Made by a program: the position numbers and the translations under genes. A stretch of DNA of 64,000 nucleotides from Gammaproteobacteria bacterium. Lineage in GTDB: Bacteria > Pseudomonadota > Gammaproteobacteria > GCA-001735895. Numbering within the stretch: the first letter of the stretch is position 1; the number at the start of each line of letters is the position of its first letter. The notes under the pieces are model-generated. The model was not told the origin of the DNA. It worked only from the letters and a program-made list of their open reading frames with translations, and searched no databases. The DNA is taken from assembly GCA_022340305.1 (NCBI GenBank), contig JAJDOF010000099.1, forward strand, positions 53,936 through 117,935, given 5' to 3'. Of the stretch, positions 1-8,698 are shown piece after piece.

Positions 1-488
1 TCGCGTTCCAGCAGGCGTTGAATGACGAACATCACATCGGGTCGACCGGCGTCGTATTCATCAAAAATCAGCGCGATCGGTCGTTGCAGCGACCAGGGCA
101 CGATGCCTTCCTGGAATTCGGTTACCTGGCGATCGTCGCGAATGACGATACTGTCCTTGCCAACCAGGTCGAGGCGACTGATGTGGCCATCGAGGTTGAC
201 GCGAATACAGGGCCAGTTCAGTCTTGCCGCCACCTGTTCGATGTGAGTCGACTTACCGGTACCGTGCAATCCCTGCAGCAGCACGCGACGGTTATGCGTA
301 AATCCGGCCAGGATCGCCAGCGTTACCTCGGGATTGAAATGATAGCCAGGGTCGATATCCGGAACCAGTTCGCTGCGCTCGGCAAAGGCCGGCACCTGCA
401 GCTTGCTGTCGATGTTGAAAACCTCGCGCGCGGATAGCTGCATATCCGGTTTGTCGGGCGTGTTTTCGCGCATTGCGGGTGCCTGCAT
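1..488 (-). CDS. cobS: Aerobic cobaltochelatase subunit CobS, N-terminal part (runs off the window)
   Basis: AAA+ ATPase subunit that, with CobT, powers CobN-catalysed cobalt insertion into hydrogenobyrinate diamide in aerobic cobalamin synthesis. It is absent from the ORF track because no stop lies in the window. I read 162 codons from ATG at 488. The translation has a Walker A GLHGTGKSTH near residue 75, and a Walker B followed by the CobS-typical LIFDEYDAGRPDVMFVIQRL near residue 137; that last string is the strongest family signature. The C-terminal half lies beyond base 1. A second in-frame ATG (M16) is a possible start, and the SD before M1 is weak. Its presence suggests an oxygen-dependent B12 pathway. 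No other cob gene is visible, so the operon would lie to the left. MoxR-type ATPases are the main alternative, but the DEYDAGRPD motif argues for CobS. Confidence 0.85.
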   Translation of the reverse strand, partial: MQAPAMRENTPDKPDMQLSAREVFNIDSKLQVPAFAERSELVPDIDPGYHFNPEVTLAILAGFTHNRRVLLQGLHGTGKSTHIEQVAARLNWPCIRVNLDGHISRLDLVGKDSIVIRDDRQVTEFQEGIVPWSLQRPIALIFDEYDAGRPDVMFVIQRLLER

Positions 489-631
489 GGTTATTTCCCG
501 GGGTCTCGGCCAAAGCGCGCCAGTATACCGGAATCGGGTAACCTGCGATAAGACCAGATCATGTTTTTCGGCTGGCCACGCCACCGAATCCTGCGTAACA
601 TTTCGGCTTTGATTGCTGTCCAGGAGTTTGC

Positions 632-1828
632 ATGAATTCATCAGGTCCACTCGACGGCTACCGGGTAATCGAATTGGGACAATTGTTGGCCGGTCCTTTC
701 GCCGGCTGCATGCTGGGCTATTTTGGTGCCGAAGTGATCAAGATCGAATCGCCGAAAGGGGGGGATCCGATTCGCAACTGGCGTGAAATGCGCGATGGAA
801 CCTCTTTGTGGTGGCGATCGCTGGCGCGCAACAAGAAATCGGTCACCATTGACCTGAAAAGTGCCCGGGGTATCGAACTGGTGCGCCGATTAATCGATAG
901 CGCGGATGTTGTCATCGAAAACTTCAGACCGGGTGTGGTGGAAAGCTGGGGTATCGGGCCAGAGGATTTCAGGCACAGCAATCCCGGACTGGTGTATGCA
1001 CGCATATCGGGTTATGGCCAGGATGGACCTTACGCGGCGCGACCGGGCTTCGCGTCGGTGTGTGAGGGGATGAGTGGCTTTCGTTATGTCAACGGTCATC
1101 CAGGCGAGGCGCCGGTGCGCCCGAATCTCAGTATCGGCGATACCATTTCGGGGATTCACGCCGCACTGGGTATCGCGCTGGCCCTGCTCGAGAAACAGCG
1201 TAGTGGCGAGGGCCAGGTTATCGATGTTGCGCTGGTGGAATCGATGTTCAATCTGATGGAAGCAGTGGTTCCTGAATATGATGGTAACGGCGTGGTGCGT
1301 CAGCCCTCGGGTAGCACGGTTACCGGCATCGTGCCGACCAATACCTATCGGTGCCGGGATGACAGGTACATCGTTATCGGTGGCAATGGTGATTCAATCT
1401 TCCAGCGCCTGATGATCGCTGCCGACAAACCGCAGCTGGCGGAAGACCCGCGTCTCGCGTCCAACCAGGGAAGGGTCGAACACGAGGCCGAGATCGATTC
1501 GGTGCTCGCCGCATGGTGCGCAGCGCAGGACTCGAAGGTATTGCTGGAAAAACTGGATGAGGCTCGGGTACCGGCAGGGCCGATCTATAATGTCGAAGAT
1601 ATGCTGAGCGATCCGCACTTTAACGCCAGGGGGTTGTTCGAAACGGTTGAAATCGATGGTAAGCCGCTTAAGATCCCAGCATTGCTGCCACGTATGTCGC
1701 GCACCCCGGGAAGTACGCGCTGGCCGGGCGCAGATCTCGGCAGTGCCAATCAGGAAGTGCTGGGAGATTTGCTGGGGCTCGACGAGGAGCAAATGAGTGA
1801 ACTTCGAGCGGCGGCGGTAATCTTATAA
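632..1828 (+). CDS. Class III (CaiB/BaiF family) CoA-transferase
   Basis: Family III CoA-transferase that moves CoA between an acyl-CoA donor and a carboxylic acid through an aspartyl-CoA intermediate in the cytoplasm. The 398-residue length is normal. The N-terminus has the family pattern LDGYRVIELGQLLAGPFAG and GAEVIKIESPKGGD. The expected catalytic aspartate is D170, in the string LSIGDTISGIHAALG. The GLVYARISGYGQDGP motif precedes it, and the C-terminal part with RVPAGPIYNVEDMLSDPHF is typical. The start is supported by AGGAG six bases before ATG. It is the first plus-strand gene after cobS, with no obvious metabolic partner nearby, so the acid accepted (succinate, itaconate, formate, carnitine-like and others) cannot be deduced. 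The family call is firm; substrate is unknown. Confidence 0.85.
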   Translation: MNSSGPLDGYRVIELGQLLAGPFAGCMLGYFGAEVIKIESPKGGDPIRNWREMRDGTSLWWRSLARNKKSVTIDLKSARGIELVRRLIDSADVVIENFRPGVVESWGIGPEDFRHSNPGLVYARISGYGQDGPYAARPGFASVCEGMSGFRYVNGHPGEAPVRPNLSIGDTISGIHAALGIALALLEKQRSGEGQVIDVALVESMFNLMEAVVPEYDGNGVVRQPSGSTVTGIVPTNTYRCRDDRYIVIGGNGDSIFQRLMIAADKPQLAEDPRLASNQGRVEHEAEIDSVLAAWCAAQDSKVLLEKLDEARVPAGPIYNVEDMLSDPHFNARGLFETVEIDGKPLKIPALLPRMSRTPGSTRWPGADLGSANQEVLGDLLGLDEEQMSELRAAAVIL

Positions 1829-1867
1829 GCGGGTTTGCCTGATCCGGCAGCCGCACACGGACATGGG

Positions 1868-2332
1868 ATGATTAGCATGCGCAATACACTGATTTTTTTG
1901 CTGGCTTTGACCATCACCAGCGCAACATCGAGCCTGGCAATCGCCGATGGTGGTGGCAGCAGCCGCGATTCGCGCCTGGCGCCCTGGCAAAAAATGATCG
2001 CTGCGGAAAAGTATGAAATGGCAATCGGGGAGCTGCAAAAGGCGTTGAGCAAGTCGCCTGACGATGCCGATGTACTCAATCTGCTGGCTTACAGCCAGCG
2101 TAAATTGCTGCGCTTTGACGAGGCCCTGGTCAACTACCAGAAAGCCTTGCAGATCGATCCAAAGCATCGCGGCGCCAACGAGTATCTGGGCGAGTTATAT
2201 CTGCAGTTAGGGCAACTGGATAAAGCGCTGGAGCGCCTAAAAGTGCTCGATGACGACTGTTTCTTCGGCTGCGAGGAATTCGATGATCTCAAAGAGGCTA
2301 TCGAACGCTATCGCAGTCAAAACGCGTCCTGA
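1868..2332 (+). CDS. Secreted TPR-repeat protein with a CX3C motif (copy 1)
   Basis: Small tetratricopeptide-repeat protein, 154 residues from the ATG at 1868. The track start at 1835 is a TTG that would add an unlikely hydrophilic leader. Residues 4-25 form a Sec-type signal peptide (hydrophobic LIFLLALTIT, then small residues), so it should be periplasmic or exported. About two to three TPR units follow, including DDADVLNLLAYSQRKLLRFDEAL and RGANEYLGELYLQLGQLDKA. The C-terminal part has a CFFGC (CX3C) pair. The next gene is clearly a paralog with the same layout and the same CX3C spacing, so the pair arose by tandem duplication. The function is not known. TPRs mediate protein contacts, and the two cysteines could form a disulfide or bind metal in the periplasm. 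An alternative start is ATG 1877. Confidence 0.7.
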   Translation: MISMRNTLIFLLALTITSATSSLAIADGGGSSRDSRLAPWQKMIAAEKYEMAIGELQKALSKSPDDADVLNLLAYSQRKLLRFDEALVNYQKALQIDPKHRGANEYLGELYLQLGQLDKALERLKVLDDDCFFGCEEFDDLKEAIERYRSQNAS

Positions 2333-2432
2333 GACGTAAAAAGTTCACATATCAGTCACTTAGGCGGGTTTTGCCTTGGAGTTGCGCGAGTGGCAGGCAT
2401 ATACTCGGCGCACTTAACCCGAGAGATGACCG

Positions 2433-2903
2433 ATGAAATCACATTTCCTGACCAGGCTGAACGCGACGTTGCTGGGGTTGGCCTTGCTGACGTTTTCCAC
2501 TGCCGGTTTCCCCGCGGGTGGTAATTATTCATCCTCCGTTGATCTTGAGCCGATCATGGATTTGCTGGCTCAGGGCAAGTATCAAACGGCGATCGACAGG
2601 CTGCACGATGCGCTCGATCTTGATCCGGATAACCCGGACGTGATGTCGCTGCTGGGCTACAGCTATCGCAAAACGCAAAACTATGAGAATGCCCAGACCT
2701 TTTACGAATGGGCGTTGCGAGCCGAGCCCGATCACCGGGGCGCCAATGAATATCTCGGTGAGCTTTACCTGGAGACCAACCAGTTGGACAAGGCGGTGGA
2801 GCAGTTGCAGATACTGGATAATCTTTGCCGCACCAATTGCAAGGAATATTCCAAGTTGAAGCAGATGATCGATTCTTTTCAACAGTCTGCCAGTAGTTCG
2901 TAA
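2433..2903 (+). CDS. Secreted TPR-repeat protein with a CX3C motif (copy 2)
   Basis: Paralog of the preceding gene, 156 residues, starting at ATG 2433 with a GAGAGATG-type SD just upstream. Residues 1-28 form a signal peptide (basic start KSHFLTRLNA, then LLGLALLTFSTAGFPAGG). TPR units follow, with NPDVMSLLGYSYRKTQNYENA and RGANEYLGELYLETNQLDKA almost matching copy 1. The C-terminal CX3C pair is CRTNC. About 100 bases separate the two copies, enough for a promoter of its own (TTGCCTTGGAG... and ATACT around 2372-2405 could be elements, but this is weak). Conservation of the cysteine pair between otherwise diverged copies implies a function. Nothing in the sequence identifies the partner protein. 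Confidence 0.75.
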   Translation: MKSHFLTRLNATLLGLALLTFSTAGFPAGGNYSSSVDLEPIMDLLAQGKYQTAIDRLHDALDLDPDNPDVMSLLGYSYRKTQNYENAQTFYEWALRAEPDHRGANEYLGELYLETNQLDKAVEQLQILDNLCRTNCKEYSKLKQMIDSFQQSASSS

Positions 2904-2929
2904 GACGTATTTCGTGATACGCTCGCACG

Positions 2930-3880
2930 GTGATTTATTACCGTGAACTGAACCTCGATCGAGCCAGCGAATCACGCAAGAGCCCTCGCTGGATTGAACA
3001 ACAATGGACGCGACAGCAATGTCGCGTCTTTGTTTTGAATAACGATAAAAGCCTGATGCGCTATCGTGATGGCGACCTTGTCACCCCTGAAGCCATGCAC
3101 TTGCCGCAATCCCGGGTCAGCGACCTGGTCGATGAGTTCGAGCGCCTGATCTTCCTTGGAATCGATCCCCATGGCCCTTTATTTGCGCTCGATGTTTCAC
3201 AGCATTCGGACGTTCTGTTGCAACCCTATCTCGGCGACGGTGAGTTTATCGATTTGCGCGACGTCGCGTGGCAGCTCGATGCGCAACAGGCGGCGCAACT
3301 CGCCTATGCGCGCGGGCTGGTGTTCTGGAATCGTCATCATCGCTTTTGCGGATTGTGCGGCAGTCCGACTCGGAGTGAATACGGCGGACATATGCGCCGT
3401 TGCAGCGACGAAAGTTGTGCACGCATGCACTTTCCACGTACCGATCCGGCTGTCATCATGCTGGTCGAAGATTGCTCTGACCCGCAACGGCCGCGTTGCC
3501 TGTTGGCGCGTAATTCGCGTTTTCCCAGTCGCATGATGTCGACGCTGGCGGGTTTTGTCGATCCGCTCGAAAGCCTGGAGGAAACGGTCGAGCGCGAAGT
3601 GTTTGAGGAATGCGGTATCCGCGTCGATCGGATCGAGTACCAGGCGTCTCAACCCTGGCCTTTTCCATCCTCGATCATGCTGGGATTTCGTGCGCGCGCC
3701 ATAAGCCTGGACATCGTTGTCGACGGTGTTGAAATCGACGAGGCTCACTGGTTTGACGCGCAACAACTGAAGACGTTTGGCGAATGGGGTGACGGTGGGG
3801 ATAACTACAGCCTGCCGCGGCGCGATTCGATTGCCCGTTTCCTGGTTAATAGCTGGATGGAAGAGGTGTTGCAGCGTTGA
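2930..3880 (+). CDS. nudC: NADH pyrophosphatase / NAD-RNA decapping Nudix hydrolase NudC
   Basis: Cytoplasmic Nudix enzyme that hydrolyses NAD(H) to NMN(H) and AMP and can remove NAD caps from RNA. The 316-residue form has an extra N-terminal Nudix-like domain compared with the E. coli enzyme (257 residues). Motifs in order are a zinc ribbon with CGLC and, 20 residues on, CSDESC (two Cys pairs); the domain start FPRTDPAVIML; a Nudix box GFVDPLESLEETVEREVFEECGI (shortened here: G-x5-E-x7-REVFEECGI); and SQPWPFPSSIMLGF, the element that separates NADH pyrophosphatases from other Nudix enzymes. The start is GTG 2930, 26 bases after the TPR gene. An internal ATG would remove part of the first domain. 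Family and specificity call are strong. Confidence 0.92.
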   Translation: MIYYRELNLDRASESRKSPRWIEQQWTRQQCRVFVLNNDKSLMRYRDGDLVTPEAMHLPQSRVSDLVDEFERLIFLGIDPHGPLFALDVSQHSDVLLQPYLGDGEFIDLRDVAWQLDAQQAAQLAYARGLVFWNRHHRFCGLCGSPTRSEYGGHMRRCSDESCARMHFPRTDPAVIMLVEDCSDPQRPRCLLARNSRFPSRMMSTLAGFVDPLESLEETVEREVFEECGIRVDRIEYQASQPWPFPSSIMLGFRARAISLDIVVDGVEIDEAHWFDAQQLKTFGEWGDGGDNYSLPRRDSIARFLVNSWMEEVLQR

Positions 3881-3923
3881 GGGATTGCAGCCATTGTTCG
3901 ATTCCGATCTCGCGGCACCGGGC

Positions 3924-4133
3924 TCATGCGCGGTTTACCTGGGTGTATAGCGCTTCATCGATGGCGTTATCGATGACCGGATAATGGCTCGTGGTTTGCA
4001 GTAGTGGCAGCTGCAGGCGGTCCCTGGCCTGCGACTCGCGGCGCCGTCTGCTGCAACCGTTTCGCACGCGACTGCCGTCGAAATTCAACGACCACCCGGT
4101 TACCTCACCGCACAGGGCCGGGCCTGGCCAGGG
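3924..4133 (-). pseudogene. Possible gene remnant downstream of the RND operon
   Basis: This covers the otherwise gene-free stretch 3881-4185. On the minus strand a frame is open for 69 codons (stop at 3924-3926, previous stop at 4134-4136), and its C-terminal part reads like real protein, for example LLQTTSHYPVIDNAIDEALY. There is no ATG; the only reasonable start is GTG at 4067. I do not recognise the family. It could be the tail of a gene whose front was lost when the RND operon arrived, or chance coding bias. The two overlapping plus-strand ORFs in the track are Arg/Cys-rich and look like shadows. Confidence 0.2.
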
Positions 4134-4185
4134 TTATTGCTTTCCGCGAGTGGATCGTGCTCGAGTCGGCTTGCCTGCGTGCTAA

Positions 4186-7100
4186 CTAGACCAGTTGCGA
4201 CGCTAGCAACGGTTCATCTTCATCGATGACTGCAGGTCGATGATCCCTGGCGAAGAAGGTGTAGATAACCGGCAGTACAAACAGGGTAAACAGGGTGCCG
4301 ATAGCGAAGCCGGAAACGATGGTAATGCCGATGGCCTGTCGACTGGCGGCCCCGGCGCCGGATGCGATGACCAGTGGCATGATGCCGATAATGGTCGAGA
4401 AAGACGTCATCAGAATAGGGCGCAGGCGTATCGATGCCGCTTTGATCACCGCCTGGCTCGGCGCAAGATTCTCGTTCTTCTGTATTTCATTGGCAAATTC
4501 GACAATCAGGATGCCGTGTTTGCTGACCAGGCCGATCAGGGTGATCAGGCCGACCTGGCTGTAAATATTCATCGACACCAGCCACAGGAACATGGGTACC
4601 AGGGCGCCGAACATGGCGAGCGGCACCGTGGTCAGGATGATCAGCGGATCACGCAGGCTCTCGTATTGCGCTGCCAGCACCAGGAATACCACGACGATCG
4701 CAAAACTGAAAGTCAGCGCGAGAACCGAACCCTCCTGGATCAACTGGCGCGACTGTCCCTGGTAATCGAAGCTGTAGCCGGCAGGTGCGACCTGGGCCGT
4801 GATGTCGCGCAGCACCTGTAGCGCTTCACCGAGCGGGACACCCGGAACCGCATCGATCTTGGCGGCGTTTTGTTGTTGAAACTGGACCAGTTCACGCGGT
4901 ACCACCTTGTAGTCGATATCGACCAGTGTCGACAAATTTATTTGTTCGCCACGGTTCGAATAGACGAAATACTGGCTGATATCTGCCAGGTCTTCACGGT
5001 CGCCACGCCTTGCCTGTGGAATTATCTTGTAACTGCGTCCAGCCAGGTTGAAGCGGCTGACATAACCCTCGGCGAGGATGATGCCGAGCGTCTGCCCGAT
5101 CTCGCGCATCGAAACGCCCATGGATTCGGCGCGTTTGCGATCGATGGTGACACGGATTTCCGGTTTGCTGAAATTGAAATCACTCTTGATAAAATAAAAC
5201 TTGCCGCTTGCGCGCGCCTTTTCCAGCACCTGTTGTACCACGCCGAAAAGCTGGTCGTAGCCCTGTTGGGTCTTGAGAATGAACTCAACCGGGGTATTGC
5301 CGCTCGCACCCGGTAGTGACGGTGGGTTGAAGGCAAAGCTTTGTAGCCCCGGTTGCTGGTCCAGTGCGGCCTGAATTCGCGGTATGATTTCCATTGCGCT
5401 CAATTTGCGTTGGTCCCAGGGAGTCAACAGCATGCCGGCAAAGGACACCGTCGAACCACCGAATCCGTTGGCCATGAATGAAGATTTATATTCGTCCTGG
5501 TAGCTGCGATAGATGTCGATATAGGGAGCCGTGTACTTGTTGAGGTAATCGATATTGGCGTGATCGGGCGGCTGCGAAAAGGTGAAGATAACACCCTGGT
5601 CTTCCTCGGGCGCGAGCTCGGTCTGGATGAATTGAAACATGGCGGTGAGCATGATGACCACGGCGACCACGAACACGATCGTCACCGAGCGCGTTTGTAG
5701 CGAGTTGGCGAGGAAGTTTTCGTAGCTGCGTTGCAGTCGCTCGAAACGGTGGTTGATGAAACGCGCATAGGCATTGTCGTCGATCGTGGGTTTTAGCACG
5801 CGCGAGCACATCATCGGCGACAGGGTCAGCGCGACGATGGTCGAAATGATGATAGTGCCGACCAGGGTAAAGGCGAACTCCTGAAACAGAATCCCGGTGA
5901 GTCCACCGAGCAGGCCGATGGGCGCATAGACCACGCATAATACAATCGAAGTCGCGATAACCGGTTTTGCGATTTCACGTGCACCTTGCAGTGCCGCCTC
6001 CATAGGCCGCAGGCCCTCACCGATATGTCGATAAATGTTTTCTACCACCAGGATGGCGTCGTCGACCAGCAGGCCAATCGCCATGACCATGGCGAGCAGC
6101 GTCAGCAGGTTGATCGAGTACCCCATCAGCTGCATGTAAAACAGCACACCGATGATCGACAGTGGGATCGTGACCAGCGGAATCAGGGTCGAGCGGAACG
6201 ATCCCAGGGACAGGAAGATGACGACGACAACGATGATCGCCGCCTGCGCCAGCGTGACGATAACCTCGTGAATCGAGGCTTCGATGAATTCAGTCGAGTC
6301 GTAGGCGATGGCGGCGTTAAGCCCCGGCGGAAATGATTTCTTCATCTTCTCCAGCTCGGCAGTTACCAGCTTGATGGTGGTGAGCGGGTTGCCGTCCGTG
6401 GTGCCGTTGATGCCGATGTAGATTGACGGTACGCCATCAAACATGATCAGCGAATCATAATTCTCGGCGCCGAGTTCGATGTCGGCAATATCACCGAGAC
6501 GCACCACGTTGTCGCCTTCCTCGCGGATCACGAAGCGTTCGAAAACCTGTGGATCTGCCGAATCGGTTACCGCATTGACGTCGGTTTGCACCAGATTGCC
6601 GCGCGTCTTGCCTGCCGCGGACTGGTAATTGTCGGCATTGATGGCGTTGACGATATCGGCGGCAGACACCTTGCGGGCGGCCATGCGGACCGGATCCATC
6701 CACACTCGCAGCGAGTAGGTTTTACCGCCAAGGATTTCGGCCTGGGCAACACCGTTGACGGTGGACAGGGCTGGCTGGATTGTGCGCAGCAGGTAATCGG
6801 TGATTTCGACATCGGAGAGCGTTGCACTGTAAAAGCTGTAGTAGGCGAGGGCAAAACCCTCCGCGGCCAGCTTGGCGATCACGGGATCTTCCGATTCGGC
6901 AGGCAATTCACCGCGAATCGATGACACCTTGGTGCTGACTTCGGTGAGCGCGACATCGGCATCGACGCCGAGTTTCATGTGTACCTCGACGGTCGAGACG
7001 CTGTTGCTGCTGCTGGAGCGCAGGAAGTCGATACCCTTGGTACTCGATACCACCTGTTGTATCGGGGTGGTCACGAAGCCCTGGATCAGCTCGGCGCTGG

Positions 7101-7257
7101 CGCCCGGGTAAGCCGTGGTTATGGTGATTACCGAAGTTTCGAGTTCGGGATACTGGCGCACCTGGGTGTTGAAGAAAGCCTGAACGCCGAGCAACACGAT
7201 CATCGTACTGATCACGAGCGACAGTACCGGGCGCTTGATGAAATAGTCGGTCAGCAC
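4186..7257 (-). CDS. RND multidrug efflux pump inner-membrane subunit (AcrB/MexB-type, HAE1)
   Basis: Proton-driven RND transporter, 1023 residues, the usual length for the HAE1 group; as a trimer it moves drugs or lipophilic compounds from periplasm and membrane to an outer-membrane channel. It starts MLTDYFIKRPVLSLVIS. It has the two-fold RND layout of 12 membrane helices with two large periplasmic loops (about residues 30-335 and 550-865). Proton-relay residues are visible: the Asp pair in GLLVDDAILVVENIYRHI in TM4, and Lys in VSKHGILIVEFANE in TM10. It lies six bases after its adaptor gene, so the two form an operon. No outer-membrane factor is present in the window, so a TolC encoded elsewhere is expected. 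Specific substrates cannot be read from sequence. No local regulator is visible. Confidence 0.93.
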   Translation of the reverse strand: MLTDYFIKRPVLSLVISTMIVLLGVQAFFNTQVRQYPELETSVITITTAYPGASAELIQGFVTTPIQQVVSSTKGIDFLRSSSSNSVSTVEVHMKLGVDADVALTEVSTKVSSIRGELPAESEDPVIAKLAAEGFALAYYSFYSATLSDVEITDYLLRTIQPALSTVNGVAQAEILGGKTYSLRVWMDPVRMAARKVSAADIVNAINADNYQSAAGKTRGNLVQTDVNAVTDSADPQVFERFVIREEGDNVVRLGDIADIELGAENYDSLIMFDGVPSIYIGINGTTDGNPLTTIKLVTAELEKMKKSFPPGLNAAIAYDSTEFIEASIHEVIVTLAQAAIIVVVVIFLSLGSFRSTLIPLVTIPLSIIGVLFYMQLMGYSINLLTLLAMVMAIGLLVDDAILVVENIYRHIGEGLRPMEAALQGAREIAKPVIATSIVLCVVYAPIGLLGGLTGILFQEFAFTLVGTIIISTIVALTLSPMMCSRVLKPTIDDNAYARFINHRFERLQRSYENFLANSLQTRSVTIVFVVAVVIMLTAMFQFIQTELAPEEDQGVIFTFSQPPDHANIDYLNKYTAPYIDIYRSYQDEYKSSFMANGFGGSTVSFAGMLLTPWDQRKLSAMEIIPRIQAALDQQPGLQSFAFNPPSLPGASGNTPVEFILKTQQGYDQLFGVVQQVLEKARASGKFYFIKSDFNFSKPEIRVTIDRKRAESMGVSMREIGQTLGIILAEGYVSRFNLAGRSYKIIPQARRGDREDLADISQYFVYSNRGEQINLSTLVDIDYKVVPRELVQFQQQNAAKIDAVPGVPLGEALQVLRDITAQVAPAGYSFDYQGQSRQLIQEGSVLALTFSFAIVVVFLVLAAQYESLRDPLIILTTVPLAMFGALVPMFLWLVSMNIYSQVGLITLIGLVSKHGILIVEFANEIQKNENLAPSQAVIKAASIRLRPILMTSFSTIIGIMPLVIASGAGAASRQAIGITIVSGFAIGTLFTLFVLPVIYTFFARDHRPAVIDEDEPLLASQLV

Positions 7258-7263
7258 AACGGG

Positions 7264-8412
7264 TTACTGCAGGGGGGACTGGTATTCGGCAACATCGTCG
7301 ACGATGGTTACCCGTAAACTTGGATAGAGCTTGAGCTGACCGGAAGTGACCACCAGGTCGCCGGCCTTGAGCCCACTCCTTATGCCGGCGACACCATTTT
7401 GACGATAGAGTACATCGACCTGGCGGGCCGCCAGTCGATAATCGGGCTGCGCGGTCTCCTCAGCGCCGGGTTGCTGTTCCAGGATATAGGCGGCTTCGCC
7501 ATAAATATTGTAGAAAATCGCCGTTTCGGGAACCGTCAATACTGCTACCTGTCGATACGAAATCAGGCTGATATCGGCAAACATACCGGGCGCCAGCAAG
7601 TTCCCGCTGTTGTCCACGACCGCGCGAATCGCCACGTTGCGCGTACTCCTGTCCAGTTGTGGATTCCAGGCTTCAACCCTGGCCTTGAAGAGTTGATCCG
7701 GGTAGGAGCGCACCTTGAACACCAGGGGCTGGTCGACGACCAGGTCATTGAAGTTGGCCTCGGGAAGGGTGAAATCGAGATAAAGGCGTTCCTGCGATAA
7801 CAGGGTGACGATGTTGTCACCGGGCGCGACGTATTCCCCGAGATCCACCTGGCGAATGCCCAGTCTGCCCGAAAACGGTGCATAGATTCGTTTCTTCGCC
7901 AGCGCCACCTGGGCAATTCTCACCTCGGCTTCGGAAATATCAACCAGCGCCGCCTGGGTATCGATATCGTTTTTGGTGACGAAGGACTGGTCGCGCAATT
8001 TGAGCAGGCGTTTGTACTGGCTGGTATCCGATGCCAGGCGCGCACGTGCTGCCTCGAGATTGGCCATTTCGGTACGGTTGTCCAGCTCAACCAGCAGGGT
8101 CTTTGCGGCGATCTTTTGCCCCGAATCGAAATTTATCGAGGTGATGACACCAGAGACTTCGGTGGTTACATCGACCCCCTGGAATGCCACCAGGCTGCCG
8201 ATTGCTGCGACCTGGCGGTCCCACTGCGCCGCTTCGGCGGTGGCTACGGTAACGCTGATCGGCGGGGGTGCCTGGCTGCCCTGGGCGATCTGTTGCTGTA
8301 TTTGCAGGTATTTTTGATAGCCCAGGGCACCGACGATGGCGGCGACCAGCAAAAGCACGAACAATAACCTGAGCCACAGCCGGGGTTTACGAGTTGAGAG
8401 TTGTTCTGACAC
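7264..8412 (-). CDS. RND efflux periplasmic adaptor (membrane fusion protein)
   Basis: Periplasmic adaptor of the HlyD/AcrA superfamily, 382 residues, linking the downstream RND pump to an outer-membrane channel. An N-terminal hydrophobic anchor (residues 11-30, LWLRLLFVLLLVAAIVGALG) holds it in the inner membrane; I see no lipobox cysteine. The order of elements is classic: first half-lipoyl with VSGVITSINFDSGQKIAAKTLL, an alpha-helical hairpin (about residues 115-175), second half-lipoyl KKRIYAPFSGRLGIRQVDLGEYV, then a beta-barrel with APGMFADISL and a membrane-proximal domain ending near GDLVVTSGQLKLYPSLRVTI. It is first in a two-gene operon. The 286 bases upstream (8413-8698) must hold its promoter but show no clear operator. 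Confidence 0.92.
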   Translation of the reverse strand: MSEQLSTRKPRLWLRLLFVLLLVAAIVGALGYQKYLQIQQQIAQGSQAPPPISVTVATAEAAQWDRQVAAIGSLVAFQGVDVTTEVSGVITSINFDSGQKIAAKTLLVELDNRTEMANLEAARARLASDTSQYKRLLKLRDQSFVTKNDIDTQAALVDISEAEVRIAQVALAKKRIYAPFSGRLGIRQVDLGEYVAPGDNIVTLLSQERLYLDFTLPEANFNDLVVDQPLVFKVRSYPDQLFKARVEAWNPQLDRSTRNVAIRAVVDNSGNLLAPGMFADISLISYRQVAVLTVPETAIFYNIYGEAAYILEQQPGAEETAQPDYRLAARQVDVLYRQNGVAGIRSGLKAGDLVVTSGQLKLYPSLRVTIVDDVAEYQSPLQ

Positions 8413-8555
8413 CTGATCCTGACCCTGATTTGCAGACCCGACGAATCAGGGCATGGACTGGCCCTGGAGCCTGGTTCATCGAGATTCGACACAAAGATTA
8501 CTGCGGGCGGCTAGTGTAAATGATTCGCGTGCGCGACAAAACCCTAATAATGGTT

Positions 8556-8690
8556 TTAGTCGCCGGGTTGATTGTGAAATTTAATATTACTGTCACCAAA
8601 CGACAGTTGGCGTGCGGCGACATCGAGTTCGCCGATTTTCTGTACAACGGCTATCTCTGCCAGGCCGATTTGCGCCAGGGAAACTCGCAT
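8556..8690 (-). CDS. Possible 44-residue ORF after the Rieske gene
   Basis: An ATG at 8690, eight bases after the stop of the Rieske gene, opens a 44-codon frame with a protein-like start (MRVSLAQIGLAEIAVV) and a hydrophilic tail. There is no convincing SD and I recognise no family. It could be a coupled small protein, or the remains of a longer gene in the 8413-8698 spacer. The spacer also contains an AAAACC-N8-GGTTTT inverted repeat at 8539-8558, which could act as a weak terminator. Confidence 0.15.
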   Translation of the reverse strand: MRVSLAQIGLAEIAVVQKIGELDVAARQLSFGDSNIKFHNQPGD

Positions 8691-8698
8691 CAGGCAGG

